Shown: positions 1-11,306 of the stretch, piece after piece
Layout of the letters: each line of letters begins with the position of its first letter
Position numbering within the stretch: position 1 is the first letter of the stretch
Assembly (NCBI GenBank): GCA_030278955.1
Contig: JAOANR010000014.1
Coordinates: 16,866,068 to 16,930,067, forward strand
From: Hygrophila difformis
Lineage: Eukaryota; Streptophyta; Magnoliopsida; Lamiales; Acanthaceae
Direction of reading: 5' to 3'
Length of the DNA: 64,000 bases
Notes under the pieces: generated by a model
Databases searched by the model: none
Seen by the model: the letters and a program-made list of their open reading frames with translations, nothing else
What the model was told of the DNA's origin: nothing
Program-made: the position numbers and the translations under genes

Positions 1-1534
1 GAGCTTCAGTTTGGAAATTTGCGATGACACAGTGTTAATAGTAAACACAATTGAATTCTAATTGTTGTCGATTTTCAAAATTGAGTTACTGTGAACAATT
101 GAGTTTTACTCCAAAATTGATTAAAGGTCTGAGAATAAGATAATCCTCAGTCTTTTATTATTACGTATGACATAAGAAAATCAATGATAAGTGCAATGAA
201 AGGATTAGTATATGGAGATAAATGCTAAATAAGCAAATAAGATCTTTCGATTGCACTTAACACCGTTGCTTATGCTAAGATCTTTCTATTGCACTTGAGA
301 TCTTTCCCAATACTGTATAATAATATCTTTTTTATTCAATAACTTCGTATATGCTATTATCCTATTGCTTCTAATTTCTAGCGGCTTTTTTCCTGAGATG
401 ATGGCTTTTAATTCATATACTGGTATTTTTGTGTGGTATAAAATATCAACAAGATCCCCCAGGTCCAGTGCCCTATCTTGGTTATTCATGTAAAGTTCCT
501 ATCATTTGCTGGATTTGAGGTTGGCTTTGTTCAAATTTTACCTTATACTACGTACTTCATTATTGTTCAGTCTTTTCATTGTTTGTATCATGTGTTTATT
601 TCTATATATTGGTACCATGATTACATAATTTATAATGTGTTCCCAAACAAAGGATCATGAAAAGGATTTAGGAATCTTATGCGGAGTCCCTTCCTAACAA
701 CAGTTCACCAGTAAAGGGTTGAGCCAGCTTCTCTCAGTCCTGTATAATAAGGTCTTTTTATTTTGTAAGATCATATCTGCTATTGTCTTTTTTAAAATTG
801 AAGACTGCAGTCATGAAACATTTAAAGTAGTTATTGGGTGACAAAAATGCATGTATATATATATATATATATATTGGCATTTCAAATTGTTACATGGTGA
901 TGAAAAACTACTATTACGTGGGATTTGGTAACAACTATGGTCTAGATATTTGAAATTCTAAAAAAATAGAATCCTGGCTGCGATTGCTAATGTGCACTCT
1001 GTCATCCCGGTTCACTTGGAAATCTGTCATGACTTCGATAGTGTATTCAGTTTCACCTTTTCAGGCTGTAATCCAATTGGTTTTCCCATTGTTGTATAAT
1101 CTGCCTCTACAAATTTGAATTGGGTTCAAATCTTCTAAGAATAATGGTGCTCTATTTGTCTATTTAAATTTTGATGGTTATAACTATGAATGTTACATGA
1201 GATGTGTTCACACCTCTTTCATTTACATCTATGTAGGCAATGGATCTGTCATCAATAGAAGGTAAAGAAAATATACCATTAAATGTAATGTCCAAATTAA
1301 AAACGAAAAAAAAAGCATCTCATGTGCGCAATGTCCAAATTAAGTTGAATAATAGTAAAACGTCCAAAATATTTTATTCATTGAATAATTCTAAAACGTT
1401 CATTTAACAATCTAAAAAAAAATAGAGCTTACACTATCGGTGATAAGTTTATTAAATTGAACATTTGAACAATGTTTTGCACCATATATAATGATAGAAA
1501 ACAAATCATTGATTTTATCTATTAAAAAACTTTC
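1..1534. other. AT-rich DNA with no supported gene
   Basis: No open frame here shows a recognisable domain; the longest are 60-115 codons with no homology I can name. An (AT)n microsatellite lies at about 854-875. Part of this stretch may be the body of the Helitron whose 3' end is at 1566, but I cannot find its 5' TC end. Confidence 0.5.
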
Positions 1535-1566
1535 GCCCGTGCGCGTAGCGCGGGCAAAAATACTAG
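1535..1566 (+). mobile_element. Helitron-type 3' terminus
   Basis: A GC-rich imperfect hairpin (1535-1555, stem GCCCG/CGGGC plus GCGC/GCGC) is followed after a short A-rich spacer by CTAG (1563-1566) and then T. A hairpin just before a terminal CTAG/CTRR next to a T is the signature of plant Helitron 3' ends. No Rep/helicase coding is visible, so this would be a non-autonomous copy of unknown length extending to the left. Confidence 0.55.
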
Positions 1567-1909
1567 TACTTAATAAAACTAGAACTATTAGAAGCTCTTG
1601 GAATAAAATAAAAGCACAGTTATAAATACATCGACAATGATTCGAAAGCAAGTAAATTGAATCTTGATCTTGCTTGATTTTATTACTCCAAGCTAAATAA
1701 CCTATAGAATAAGAAAACAACAAATTATATAATTGATAAATATATAACAATGAAACCAAAAAAAATAAGGGTTTAAGACACTTGAAGTGAAGTTGAAAAG
1801 TAAAGAAAGGAAGTGACGGAAAACCAGAAACGACGAAAAAATAACTAATGAAGTGAACTGAACATATATATATATATATAAATTTATATTTATTAAATAT
1901 ATATACAAT

Positions 1910-2085
1910 ACGGTTTGCTGTTTGGTTTGGTTAAATTTTTTTCCAAACCAAACCTAAACCGCAAACCACGGTTTTTTTTTTAAAAAAAAAAAAACAAACC
2001 ATAAATTTTAAACTGCAAACCAAACCAAATCTTCAAATTACAGTTTGGTTTATGGTTTGGTCTGGTCTAGACCGCACTCTGAACC
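1910..2085. repeat. Degenerate inverted GGTTTGG-rich repeat
   Basis: Alternating runs of the type GGTTTGGTTTGG and CCAAACCAAACC around an A/T homopolymer give several imperfect palindromes. This composition is common in subterminal parts of small hAT-type elements, but I found neither clean termini nor a target-site duplication. An (AT)n tract lies just upstream at about 1864-1881. Confidence 0.35.
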
Positions 2086-2089
2086 GCCG

Positions 2090-3081
2090 TAGAAAAGACA
2101 CACTCACAAACAAAAAATTAGCTCAAGAAAAATATTCCATCATCATTCAGCTTTCCAATGATGCCACATCAGGCCTCAGATGCCCAGGCCCATCTCTATT
2201 GGAATTTAGGTTTAGGCCCATTTTCTTTTAACGCCCTTTATATACTTCGAGCAATGGTCCAACAAAGTTATTCGGGGCGGACCTTGCAGTCCAATAGCCT
2301 TCAAGCCTAATCCATTTTTGGGAATAACAAAGTTAATACTATTAGAAAGTCAAATACTATGTGATTACCTGCGCAGACAAGTAGCATTGAACTGACTTTT
2401 CATTTAGCCTTTGTAATTAATAAAATTAATTACTACTAGAAATGACGTACAACCTCTATTCTCTCATCTTATAGTTTTCTCAATAAAAATTCTTCAACAA
2501 GCATCACCATAAGATGGAGACGGGCCAGTTTTTGAGTCAACTTTCCGATCCGTGTATCATTCCCTTCTGCCTTCTGAAGCAATATTTAATACCAAATTTC
2601 AATGATCTACTTAAATTAGGGTAATAAACAAACGCTCATGTGACATTATTTAATTTCTCAAAAAAAACAATAAAATACTCATTTTTCTCAAATTCTGGAT
2701 CACGGAATTCCAGCGGGCGGTTCTAATACAGTTGTTCAAGATTTTGCTCTTTTATTGTGTATTTGATTTGAAACCTTTGGGCAATGGAGTTGGTCTCCAC
2801 CTTCTATTTTGACCTGGTAACAAGACAGTATGGTTTTCGGTAATAAATTTATCAACAATTATGCAAATGGAGGGGTTGGGATTTTTATTTTTTAACAAAT
2901 AATCTGACTTTTGGTGCTTAATCACTCTCGAATCACGTCCTAATCAATCCTAATTTTTTTTCTTTTAAAATTTATACATCCCTGTTCGCTTTAAAGTGCC
3001 TAAATATACGTGAAGCACCAGCTTTCGAATCTTTCAAGATCATACACAAACACAAGTTACAAACTTGCAAACAGATCGAAG
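2090..3081. other. Upstream region of the TBL gene
   Basis: About 1 kb of AT-rich DNA with no recognisable coding sequence or element ends. It should contain the promoter and 5' UTR of the gene beginning at 3082. I could not assign a TATA box with confidence. Confidence 0.35.
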
Positions 3082-4632
3082 ATGACAAAATTGAATCTTG
3101 AGAAATGGAAGCTCAAATTCAAATCCCACTACTTGGCCGTCTTCTTCCTCGTGGCTCTGGCCATTGCTGCTGCTTTGCTAACCGTTGAAAATGGCGGCAG
3201 CGTCCTTGAAGACCCAAAAGCCACGAACAATGTTGAATTTGAAGTCAACAAGGGGGAAGAAACCAGGCAGACTAGTAGTAATGATCAGATTAAAGATACG
3301 GATTCGGGTTCAGGATGCAGCTTGTTTTCAGGCAGATGGGTTTACGACAACGTGTCGTATCCGCTGTACAAGGAGAGACAGTGCTCGTTCATGCTGGAAG
3401 ATTACGCTTGTAAGAAGTACGGCAGAAAGGATTCGAAATATCAAGGGTGGCGATGGCAGCCCCACGGCTGCGATCTTCCGAGTTTCAACGGGACATTACT
3501 GCTGGAGAAAATAAGAGGGAAGAAACTCATTTTTGTAGGCGATTCATTGAACAAGAACCAATGGACATCCATGCTTTGTCTGGTCGAGTCGTTTCTCCAT
3601 CCGTCCACTCCCAAGAAAGTTTTAAGAAATGGCAATTTGTTCACCTTATTTGTGCCCGTAAGTCATGATTTATTTTCCCTTGGTTTATTGCTGCTGTTTT
3701 TGCATTTAGTAATAGTGAAGTGAATTATTTGGGCTTGTGAAGGAATTCAATGCCACAATTGGATTCTACTGGTCGCCCTTACTGGTAGAATCCAATTGCG
3801 ACGACCCAGAGACGCACCGGGTAAACGACCGTATCCTTAGGATTACATCGATTGAGAAGCACGCGAAACATTGGACGGATGCGGACATACTCGTCTTTGA
3901 TGCATTCATGTGGTGGCTGGAGCCATCCATGACCGTCTTGTAAGTAAAAGTACATAATCTACTAGTCTTCTGTTCCCAATCCCTTCTCAATTTTATAAAT
4001 AATCCTTCTTGTGTTTTAACTTTGTGTAATTAGATGGGGATCATTCGGGAGCTCGGATGCAATCTACAAACGTGTGTCAAATAGGTTGCGTTTATACGAA
4101 ATGGGGTTAAACACGTGGTCGGAGTGGCTGGAGATCAACATCAACAGAACGAAAACGCAGTTGTTCTTTATGAGCCTTTCGCCTTATCACTCCTAGTAAG
4201 TTTTACTACAAAACAACAGAGTCATTTCATGGACAATTTATTGTACATTACTAGTATGTTCATTAGTAATGCTTATTTTTTCTTTGCAGTGGGGAAACTT
4301 GGGACGTGGCACAAAGTTGCTACAACGAAACGGAGCCATACAAGGAGGGGTACCGGGGGATCAGCACCGATCCTGAATACATAATGGCAGCGCGATCAGC
4401 TATAGAAAAGCTGGAGAGTCGAGGGCTGAGAGTCGAATATCTCAACATAACAAGTTTATCGGATTTGAGGAGGGATGCACATCCCTCCATTTATCGGATG
4501 TTCTTTCATCCCCTGAGCCAAGACCAATTAGCTGATCCCACGAGCTATTCGGATTGTGTACATTGGTGTCTTCCCGGGGTGCCTGATATCTGGAATCAGA
4601 TCCTCTATTCTTACATCATCAACGCTTCTTAA
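3082..4632 (+). CDS. TRICHOME BIREFRINGENCE-LIKE protein (PMR5N/DUF231), probable polysaccharide O-acetyltransferase
   Basis: Four exons at 3082-3657, 3743-3939, 4034-4195 and 4290-4632, all with GT-AG introns in compatible phase, give a 425-residue protein. The first ATG after the upstream stops is 3082. Residues about 18-35 form one membrane anchor (LAVFFLVALAIAAALLTV) after a basic N-terminus, as expected for a type II Golgi protein. The PMR5N cysteine-rich segment follows (CSLFSGRWVYDN onward). The catalytic GDSL box starts near residue 153 (GDSLNKNQW). The C-terminal DxxH box is DCVHWCLPG at about 400-408, near the end as is normal. Family knowledge: TBL proteins acetylate xylan, mannan, pectin or xyloglucan; the substrate here cannot be read from sequence. 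Length and both catalytic motifs are intact, so the gene is probably functional. It is the only complete host protein gene recognised in the window. Confidence 0.93.
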
Positions 4633-5172
4633 ATTAGACACATAGGAGTACTTCATAAGATGTAGAATTTTCAAATTTTTCTTACACATAAACTACCAAT
4701 AGATAGAGGTTGTTTGTTACACTTACATTAGGTACTTAGTGTTTGTTGGCTGATTTTGGGGCATGAGAATGATGTAAATTCGATATATTAGGTGCGCTGG
4801 TGGGATTTGGAACTGGTAAAAGGCAGGGGAATGGGGTGAGCATGTGCCAACTGCTACATTTTGAGTGGTTCGATTGCTAGTGCAGTAGTAGTGGACAAGT
4901 ACTATATTATACTAATAATTTTAAATTAATTACTATATAAATTAATTTAAGAGCGAGTCAATGGCGTGGGAAGGCAATAAGGGGGAAAGGGTTGAGGAGT
5001 GAGGACAGATTCCAGGGCTCTGATATCAGGAAAATAGTACAATGGAGTATATACTTTTTTTATACACACGAGGGATTGAGGGATGATATTACTCACAAAT
5101 TGTTGATGGGCTATTAAATTATAGAAGTAATAGTATTAGTTTTATTTTTTAAAACTTAGAGAGACTTTTGTA
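4633..5172. other. Downstream region of the TBL gene
   Basis: The 3' UTR and intergenic AT-rich DNA. No further coding sequence is recognised. Confidence 0.4.
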
Positions 5173-5653
5173 CTCCCTCCGTCCCACGAAATTTGGCCAG
5201 AATTCCTTTTTGGGGTGTCCCACGAAATTTGACCACTTTCCATTTTTAGATAAATTACAATAATATAAGTTTGATTAGAATTTTAATTGTTGTCAAATTA
5301 TATTAAAAATGTTCACTTTTACTATTCTGCACAAATTCTAATGCACTTTTACTTTTCTACCCAAAGTCTCTAGTATTTCTTTACTTCTTAATATTTGAAA
5401 ATTGGTACAAATAAAAATTCTATAAAATATATATATTATGAAACTACACGATTAGACGATTCTAACAAGATCAAACTTGAATATTTTTCTCTAATTGTAT
5501 CATTGTATAATATTAAGTCAAAGTTAAACAATAAACAGTATCAAAATTCATTAGAATCTTAAACACAAAATGTCTACACCACTTTAACTACTAAATCCCA
5601 ATACCTAAATTACCGTGCCCAAAAGAAAGTAGCCACATTTCGCGGGACGGGAG
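5173..5653. mobile_element. Stowaway-like MITE (CTCCCTCCGTCCC family)
   Basis: It opens with CTCCCTCCGTCCCACGAAAT and closes with the inverted form (ATTTCGCGGGACGGGAG), flanked by TA on both sides (5171-5172 and 5654-5655). A TA duplication and this terminus are typical of non-autonomous Tc1/mariner elements. The element is 481 bp and has no coding capacity. Confidence 0.8.
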
Positions 5654-7017
5654 TATATATTTACACCACCTCGTATTTTTCGAGGTAAAGCAGGGTCGCA
5701 GCCTTTATTCACAACATCTTGTATTTAACTTGAGTTTTGACGCATTATTCTTGTGAAATATAAATACGAGATTACAACCGTAATTGATTTGAGTGTTTAA
5801 AATACTCTAATCGCTAAAGTAACATTTTGGGTTCGAGTTCCATAAAAATACAAAAAACTGCTTTAAAATAAATCTTCCTAAAACCCCAGCACCTCTAGGT
5901 AAAAATTACTAGGAAAATGTAGTATTTCATTATTTTATGATCCTCAAATACTTTATATTGGCTTCGGTTACCCAGACACATGCACGTACGGATCATATCA
6001 CGTAATGTGCATGTGATGTTTAAAAATTAAAAAAAGTTAAGATATGTGGTGCCAATTAATTAAAACATTTACCACCATTTTTTTTATTCACTTTTGTAAA
6101 CCCTTCTCTCCCCCACCCCCATTTCAAAACTTCATGCTCGTCCTGCTAAAACAAAATCCCCACTACCGCACGTACGTCCTTCACCGCCATACCTCCTCGA
6201 CATCGTCTCCCTCATTCACCGCACTGCTGCCGCTATTGGCCTTTGATTGTGGCCAGAATAGTTGAGGGGTATGTCGTGGTGAACCCGTATGGGTATTAGC
6301 AGACGAGACGCCGTGTTTGTATGCTAGACGCAACCACCCGCCGCTCTCGTTGTTGTGGCTTCGATTGAGGTCAGAATCGGTAGCTGAAACGCTGTTGGAG
6401 GAGACGATTTCGTCGACAGAGGCGATTACCAAGAAGAGGGGGGGTTCCTTTGGTGGAAAGTCTCTGCTCTCATTTTCTGGAGGTCTGTTTTGTAATGGAT
6501 TTTTTTAGGCTTCTTTTAACTTCATTTTCTTATTTTTCCCGGATTAGAAATAGGGTATTGAATGTTCCCGAAAGGATTTTGCAACTTTGAGCGCCATATC
6601 CTTTGAGATTTGAGGGTTGATCAGCTTCCACTGCGTCTTTGTGAACCATAAACTCTAGTATTTGGAGGACTATTATTTAGTCTTTGCATTGGTGAAAAAT
6701 TATTTATTTTTTTGTTTGGTGAATATATAAATATAAAGTAGGTGTTGATATGTGATGTAAGTTGTTTTCTTTATGATGTTAGGTATTTTTTATGTGATGA
6801 ATATGAATGTGTTGGTAGGTGTTGTTATGTGATGTTTGTTTTCTGGTGATATTGAATATTTTTTATATGATGCATATGAATTTGTTGGTTGTTGAATTTT
6901 ATAACAGCTATGAAGAATGCAGTTATTTATTAGTTGGTTTGAATTTAGTCATTATTTTTTTGGCATCCATTCCTGTAATACCCTTTGTGAACCTAACCTG
7001 CAAGTACAGACCTTTAA
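5654..7017. other. Unassigned DNA with a short GC-richer patch
   Basis: The stretch about 6100-6500 is less AT-rich and carries short open frames on both strands. None has a recognisable domain. It could be an exon or 5' UTR of an unknown gene, but nothing supports a model. The LINE inserted just beyond it, at 7018-7032. Confidence 0.25.
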
Positions 7018-7032
7018 GGCTGTAGCGTATCT
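7018..7032. repeat. Left target-site duplication of the full-length LINE
   Basis: GGCTGTAGCGTATCT, repeated exactly at 12946-12960. The LINE poly(A) tail (poly T on this strand) starts directly after it. Confidence 0.9.
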
Positions 7033-7160
7033 TTTTTTTTTTTGGATGAGCCTACAAGGCCTGAAAACAAGCAAGAAAAACAAAGAAACACAAAGGAAAG
7101 GAAAACAAGACCAGAACAGCAGGGAAGCAGGACTAGACAACTAGAAGGGGAAAGCCACGA

Positions 7161-10100
7161 CTATGCTCTGATAGTGCCCCTTCCAGCCGCATCCGACTCC
7201 AATTCACCCTTCACGAGATCCGGAGGAAAAGCCCACGACGTGAAAAAATCCTCCAGCGCAGCTCCATGTTTGGCCAATCTGTCCGCTACGGTGTTACCCT
7301 CACGGTGGACATGATGCAAATGACATTCTTTAAACGAGTCTCTAGTCTCCCTCACCCACTGGAGAATGGCAGCATGAGGATGGAAGAGATTGATGGTCTT
7401 GATAGCATCAAGGGCAAGCAACGAGTCTGAGTAACAGGCCACCTCCTCAAGGCCTAATCCCACTGCAAACTCCAGCCCTTTCCCAATCGCCATGATTTCT
7501 GCGACTTCAACCGAGTTGGTTGAGAGACGCCCACATCCCCCCCCGATCCAGCCGCCTTCATCATTCCGAATAACAAAACCATAGCCTGCACCTCCTGAGT
7601 TCCCCGATACACTCCCATCCACATGAATAATTGAGTGAGTAGCACCCATACAATTCCACTTGATCAGGCGGGCCTGTCGAGGGCCATGGTTCCCACCCTT
7701 GCGTGCCTTTATCATGTCCCCTGCCATTCTGAGAATGTTCCGGTGTATGAGCCAGGTAGACGTCTGGGTGCCTCTGAACACTCGTGTGTTCCTTTCAAGC
7801 CATATATTCCAGATAGCAGCCACAAAGACGTGGCCATACAAACCAAACATGTCATGCAGCAAATGTCTGATATCCACCTTCCTCATCTGATCACAGTCAT
7901 GTGGCACCTTGATACCCATCCTTTTCCACACCTGTTGGACCCAGTTACACATGAATAAACAATGGCTCCAGGTTTCCATACAAACCCCACATAGCACACA
8001 AAGAGGTGATTGGGCCACCTTTCTCCTAAACCGGGTTTCGTTGACAGGCAGTGAGTTATGGCTTATCAACCATAGTAGAAACCCAACCTTTTCCGGGATG
8101 GTGACGTTCCACATCCATTTCCAATTATCACTAATCCCACCACAATCAGCCAGAAGTGTGTAAGCTGAGCGGACAGTATATATCCCCTTCGTCGTACCCT
8201 TCCACACCCAAGTGTCCGGAACTTGCTTATGAAGTCGAGGTGGGGGGTAGGTCCTGATCTCATGCAGAAGCACATCCGGAATCTGAGTGTGCACAGCACC
8301 CCAGTTCCACTCTCCATTTCTGATAACGTCTTTGATCATAAGCTTGATGTCATGTATCGCAACAAAGGGTAGGAGCGGGCCTAATTGGGAACCTTGCCAC
8401 CACTCTGAGAACCAAAGAGATGAGGTGCCACAACCAATCCGAAATTGGAATCCACCTTTCAGATGTTGAGCAACTTTCTGCAGGAGCTTCCATAACTTCG
8501 ACTTCCCTTGATGACAGGGAAATGAGGATAATCCCAATTCCGGTCTGTAACCCTTCAACATCTTAACCCACATTTTCCCAGGCTCATGCATGGCTTTCCA
8601 AAGGAGTTTCCCCAGTAAAGCAATGTTCATGAGCCGGGCTTTACGCATCCCAAGTCCCCCCACCGCCTTATGAGTCGAGATAGTCTCCCACTTCACAAGG
8701 TGCAGCCCCTTGTCCTTGTTATCTTTCCAAAGAAATTTATTTATCCTCCGATCAATGGCACTACATATATACTCAGGCAACCAATGAAGTTGCATGATAT
8801 ATGTAGGAATGGAGGCCAAGACCGCACGACAGAGGGTGAGACGCCCTGCCTTGTTAAGGTATTTGCACGCCCATCCTTTGGTTCTAGCATCAATCTTATC
8901 AAGGATGAAAGCATAATCTCTGCACCTCAATCTACCTTTGATCATTGGGAAGCCCAAGTAGGAATCAAACGAATCAACAACAGTGATGTGAAGTTTATTC
9001 TCAAGCCAAATCTTTTCCTCCTGACCAACTGATTTGGAAACCACAATTGACGATTTAAGAGGATTCAGGTGGAGGCCAGATGCTTTAGAGAAGCAATTCA
9101 AGGCCTGATGCATACTAGTGGCACTATCCTCATTCAACTCGGCACACAGAATTAGATCATCTGCGAACACCAAGTGGGATATCCCCATTCCCCATCCCTG
9201 GCCACGAATGGGCTGCCACCTATCCTGCTTCACCATGTTCTGAATGAGAAGTGAGAGTTTCTCCATGACAAGGATAAAAAGGTAAGGAGAGATGGGGTCT
9301 CCTTGACGAAGTCCCTTTCCCGGATGAAATTGCTCCAAAGCTTGCCCATTCCATAGGATCGAGTAGGCCGGAGAGGTCACACAATACATTATAATGTTCA
9401 CCATTGAGCTTGGGAGACCTAATTCCGAAAGGCAGTGTTCAAGGAAATCCCAAAGCACGTTGTCATATGCTTTGGCGATATCAATCTTGAGAATAAAAGC
9501 CTTTTGCCTGGGAGCAGCGGCAAGGTGGTTCAGAAGTTCTTGCAATGTCACCGCGTTGTCGATCGTACCTCTGCCCGGGAGGAAAGCGGCCTGCTCCTGG
9601 GAAATAATCATCTGCAGTTTAGGCCGCATTCTGTTCACAAGTACTTTGGTGATAATCTTGTACATAACATTACAAAGCGTAATCGGCCGGAATTCCTTCA
9701 AGTAAGTCGGCGCTTCCACTTTAGGAATAAGGCATATATGCGCCCTAGCCAATTCTTGGGCAAAATACCCCTCTCTACAGGCTGTCCTGACAAGGTTATA
9801 GATGTCCTCTCCCACAACTGGCCAATATCGCTTGAAAAATAACGCCGGGAAGCCATCGGGACCTGGGGAAGAGTATCCCTGCATTCCCTTAACCACGGTG
9901 GCCACTTCCTCATTAGTGATCTCCTTCCCTAACTCCTGGCAATCAGAGTCAGACACCCGGGGCAAAGTAGGCATCATAAGTTGGTCCTCTACCTCAGCCA
10001 TCCTATCCGTGTAGTTCAGGGGGGGCTTTGAGTACAGTTCCTGAAAATAGTTTCTCACATGCCTATGGAGAACATCCTCTTCCTCACTCCATTCATTAGC

Positions 10101-11306
10101 ATTTACGAAAAGCCCGTGAATCTTATTCCGGTGTCCCCTCGTTTTTGCTCTGGCATGGAAATAGGAGGTATTCCTATCTCCCAGCCTCACCCATTTGTCC
10201 CGAGCTCGTTGATACCAGTGGAGCTCTTCTTGAGCTAGAACAAGCTCAAGTTGGTGTTGCAGCTCTGCTTCAAGCAGTAATAATCTCACCGAATCAACTC
10301 GTTCTAGAGCCTTGTTGATCCCTGCGATCCTCTTAAGTAATTTCACTTTCCTCCATTTAAAGTTTCCCCCATGGGATTTGTGAAAATCCACAGAATCCTT
10401 CCTGACCTTCTCTAATTTGCTACAAATGGAATCATCTGGACAGGCCCATGCATTTTCCACCACCGGTTTGTAGCCACTCACCTCATCCCAAGCGGCTTCC
10501 CAACGAAAGGGTTTGTTCGGGATCCTCTTAGGCGCTTCCCCGCAAGATAGGATCAGGGGGCTGTGGTCCGAACCTATACGAGGGAGAACTTGAACAAAAC
10601 CCCCAGGGAAGAGGTTAACCCATTCCAAATTAATCATACATCTATCTAGACGCTTGTAAATACGGTGTGCCTCCCCCAACGGTCTAGACCATGTGAAGTT
10701 ACCTCCCTGGGTGTTGATATCCGACAACCCACATTCATGAAGGATCTCCCCCAACTCTTCCGCTCTAGGGATGTTGTGCAGGCCCCCTCGCACCTCGTCT
10801 GCGTTAGTAATCTGATTCCAATCTCCAATAACGGCCCAAGCCCCATCAATGATGCCAGCTACTTGTTGGAGCGAGTTCCAATTCCCTCTCCGCTCCCCAT
10901 ATCTAGGAGAGGCGTACATAGCAGTAATATACCATTCCAGATTGTCATTCAGAAGCCTCAGGGTGATCAGCCGTTCCCTATCATCGAAAGTCTGGACCTG
11001 GAAGTTGATCCCAATCCTAGCCAAAGTCCAGACCCCTCCCGACTTGCCACGAGCCTCTTGAATACAGACTGGCTCATATCCCTCTTCCAGCAGAAACTGC
11101 CTCGAATTGTTAAAGGCAGATTGAGGCTCAAACAGGAAAAGTAAATCTGGATTGTTCCGATTCAACACCTCCTTGAGCATTCTACGAGAGTTACCCCCCA
11201 CGACTCCACCAATGTTCCAAGCTAACACTTTACAAAATTTAAAGGTTGTACTATCCATAAAAACTATAAATAGCATAGGGGCAAGCCAAATTACCCTCTG
11301 GCGCAT
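7161..11306 (-). CDS. LINE ORF2: endonuclease, reverse transcriptase, RNase H polyprotein (1381 aa)
   Basis: Domains run in the usual plant LINE order. An exonuclease/endonuclease/phosphatase domain fills about the first 255 residues: AWNIGG near the start, IGDWNQI, then SDHSPLIL with the catalytic SDH. A reverse transcriptase lies in the middle (FRPITLCNVMYKI, KIDIAKAYDNV, GLRQGDPISPYLF and the catalytic FADD box). A zinc-binding zf-RVT-like segment with CVLCGVCMETWSHCLF follows. The C-terminal RNase H has DGS, VEVAEI, YSDS and NTVADRLA supplying the DEDD residues. The start ATG overlaps the ORF1 stop in the string TAATG, so translation is probably coupled to ORF1 termination. No stop or frameshift is present. 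It acts in target-primed reverse transcription of its own RNA in the nucleus. Confidence 0.95.
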   Translation of the reverse strand: MRQRVIWLAPMLFIVFMDSTTFKFCKVLAWNIGGVVGGNSRRMLKEVLNRNNPDLLFLFEPQSAFNNSRQFLLEEGYEPVCIQEARGKSGGVWTLARIGINFQVQTFDDRERLITLRLLNDNLEWYITAMYASPRYGERRGNWNSLQQVAGIIDGAWAVIGDWNQITNADEVRGGLHNIPRAEELGEILHECGLSDINTQGGNFTWSRPLGEAHRIYKRLDRCMINLEWVNLFPGGFVQVLPRIGSDHSPLILSCGEAPKRIPNKPFRWEAAWDEVSGYKPVVENAWACPDDSICSKLEKVRKDSVDFHKSHGGNFKWRKVKLLKRIAGINKALERVDSVRLLLLEAELQHQLELVLAQEELHWYQRARDKWVRLGDRNTSYFHARAKTRGHRNKIHGLFVNANEWSEEEDVLHRHVRNYFQELYSKPPLNYTDRMAEVEDQLMMPTLPRVSDSDCQELGKEITNEEVATVVKGMQGYSSPGPDGFPALFFKRYWPVVGEDIYNLVRTACREGYFAQELARAHICLIPKVEAPTYLKEFRPITLCNVMYKIITKVLVNRMRPKLQMIISQEQAAFLPGRGTIDNAVTLQELLNHLAAAPRQKAFILKIDIAKAYDNVLWDFLEHCLSELGLPSSMVNIIMYCVTSPAYSILWNGQALEQFHPGKGLRQGDPISPYLFILVMEKLSLLIQNMVKQDRWQPIRGQGWGMGISHLVFADDLILCAELNEDSATSMHQALNCFSKASGLHLNPLKSSIVVSKSVGQEEKIWLENKLHITVVDSFDSYLGFPMIKGRLRCRDYAFILDKIDARTKGWACKYLNKAGRLTLCRAVLASIPTYIMQLHWLPEYICSAIDRRINKFLWKDNKDKGLHLVKWETISTHKAVGGLGMRKARLMNIALLGKLLWKAMHEPGKMWVKMLKGYRPELGLSSFPCHQGKSKLWKLLQKVAQHLKGGFQFRIGCGTSSLWFSEWWQGSQLGPLLPFVAIHDIKLMIKDVIRNGEWNWGAVHTQIPDVLLHEIRTYPPPRLHKQVPDTWVWKGTTKGIYTVRSAYTLLADCGGISDNWKWMWNVTIPEKVGFLLWLISHNSLPVNETRFRRKVAQSPLCVLCGVCMETWSHCLFMCNWVQQVWKRMGIKVPHDCDQMRKVDIRHLLHDMFGLYGHVFVAAIWNIWLERNTRVFRGTQTSTWLIHRNILRMAGDMIKARKGGNHGPRQARLIKWNCMGATHSIIHVDGSVSGNSGGAGYGFVIRNDEGGWIGGGCGRLSTNSVEVAEIMAIGKGLEFAVGLGLEEVACYSDSLLALDAIKTINLFHPHAAILQWVRETRDSFKECHLHHVHREGNTVADRLAKHGAALEDFFTSWAFPPDLVKGELESDAAGRGTIRA

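Noticed and set aside
286..489. 67-codon minus-strand ORF
   Set aside because: No recognisable domain, no splice partners and AT-rich context.
3010..3081. Upstream extension of the TBL frame
   Set aside because: It would start with GTG; the first ATG in frame is 3082 and gives a normal TBL N-terminus with its membrane anchor.
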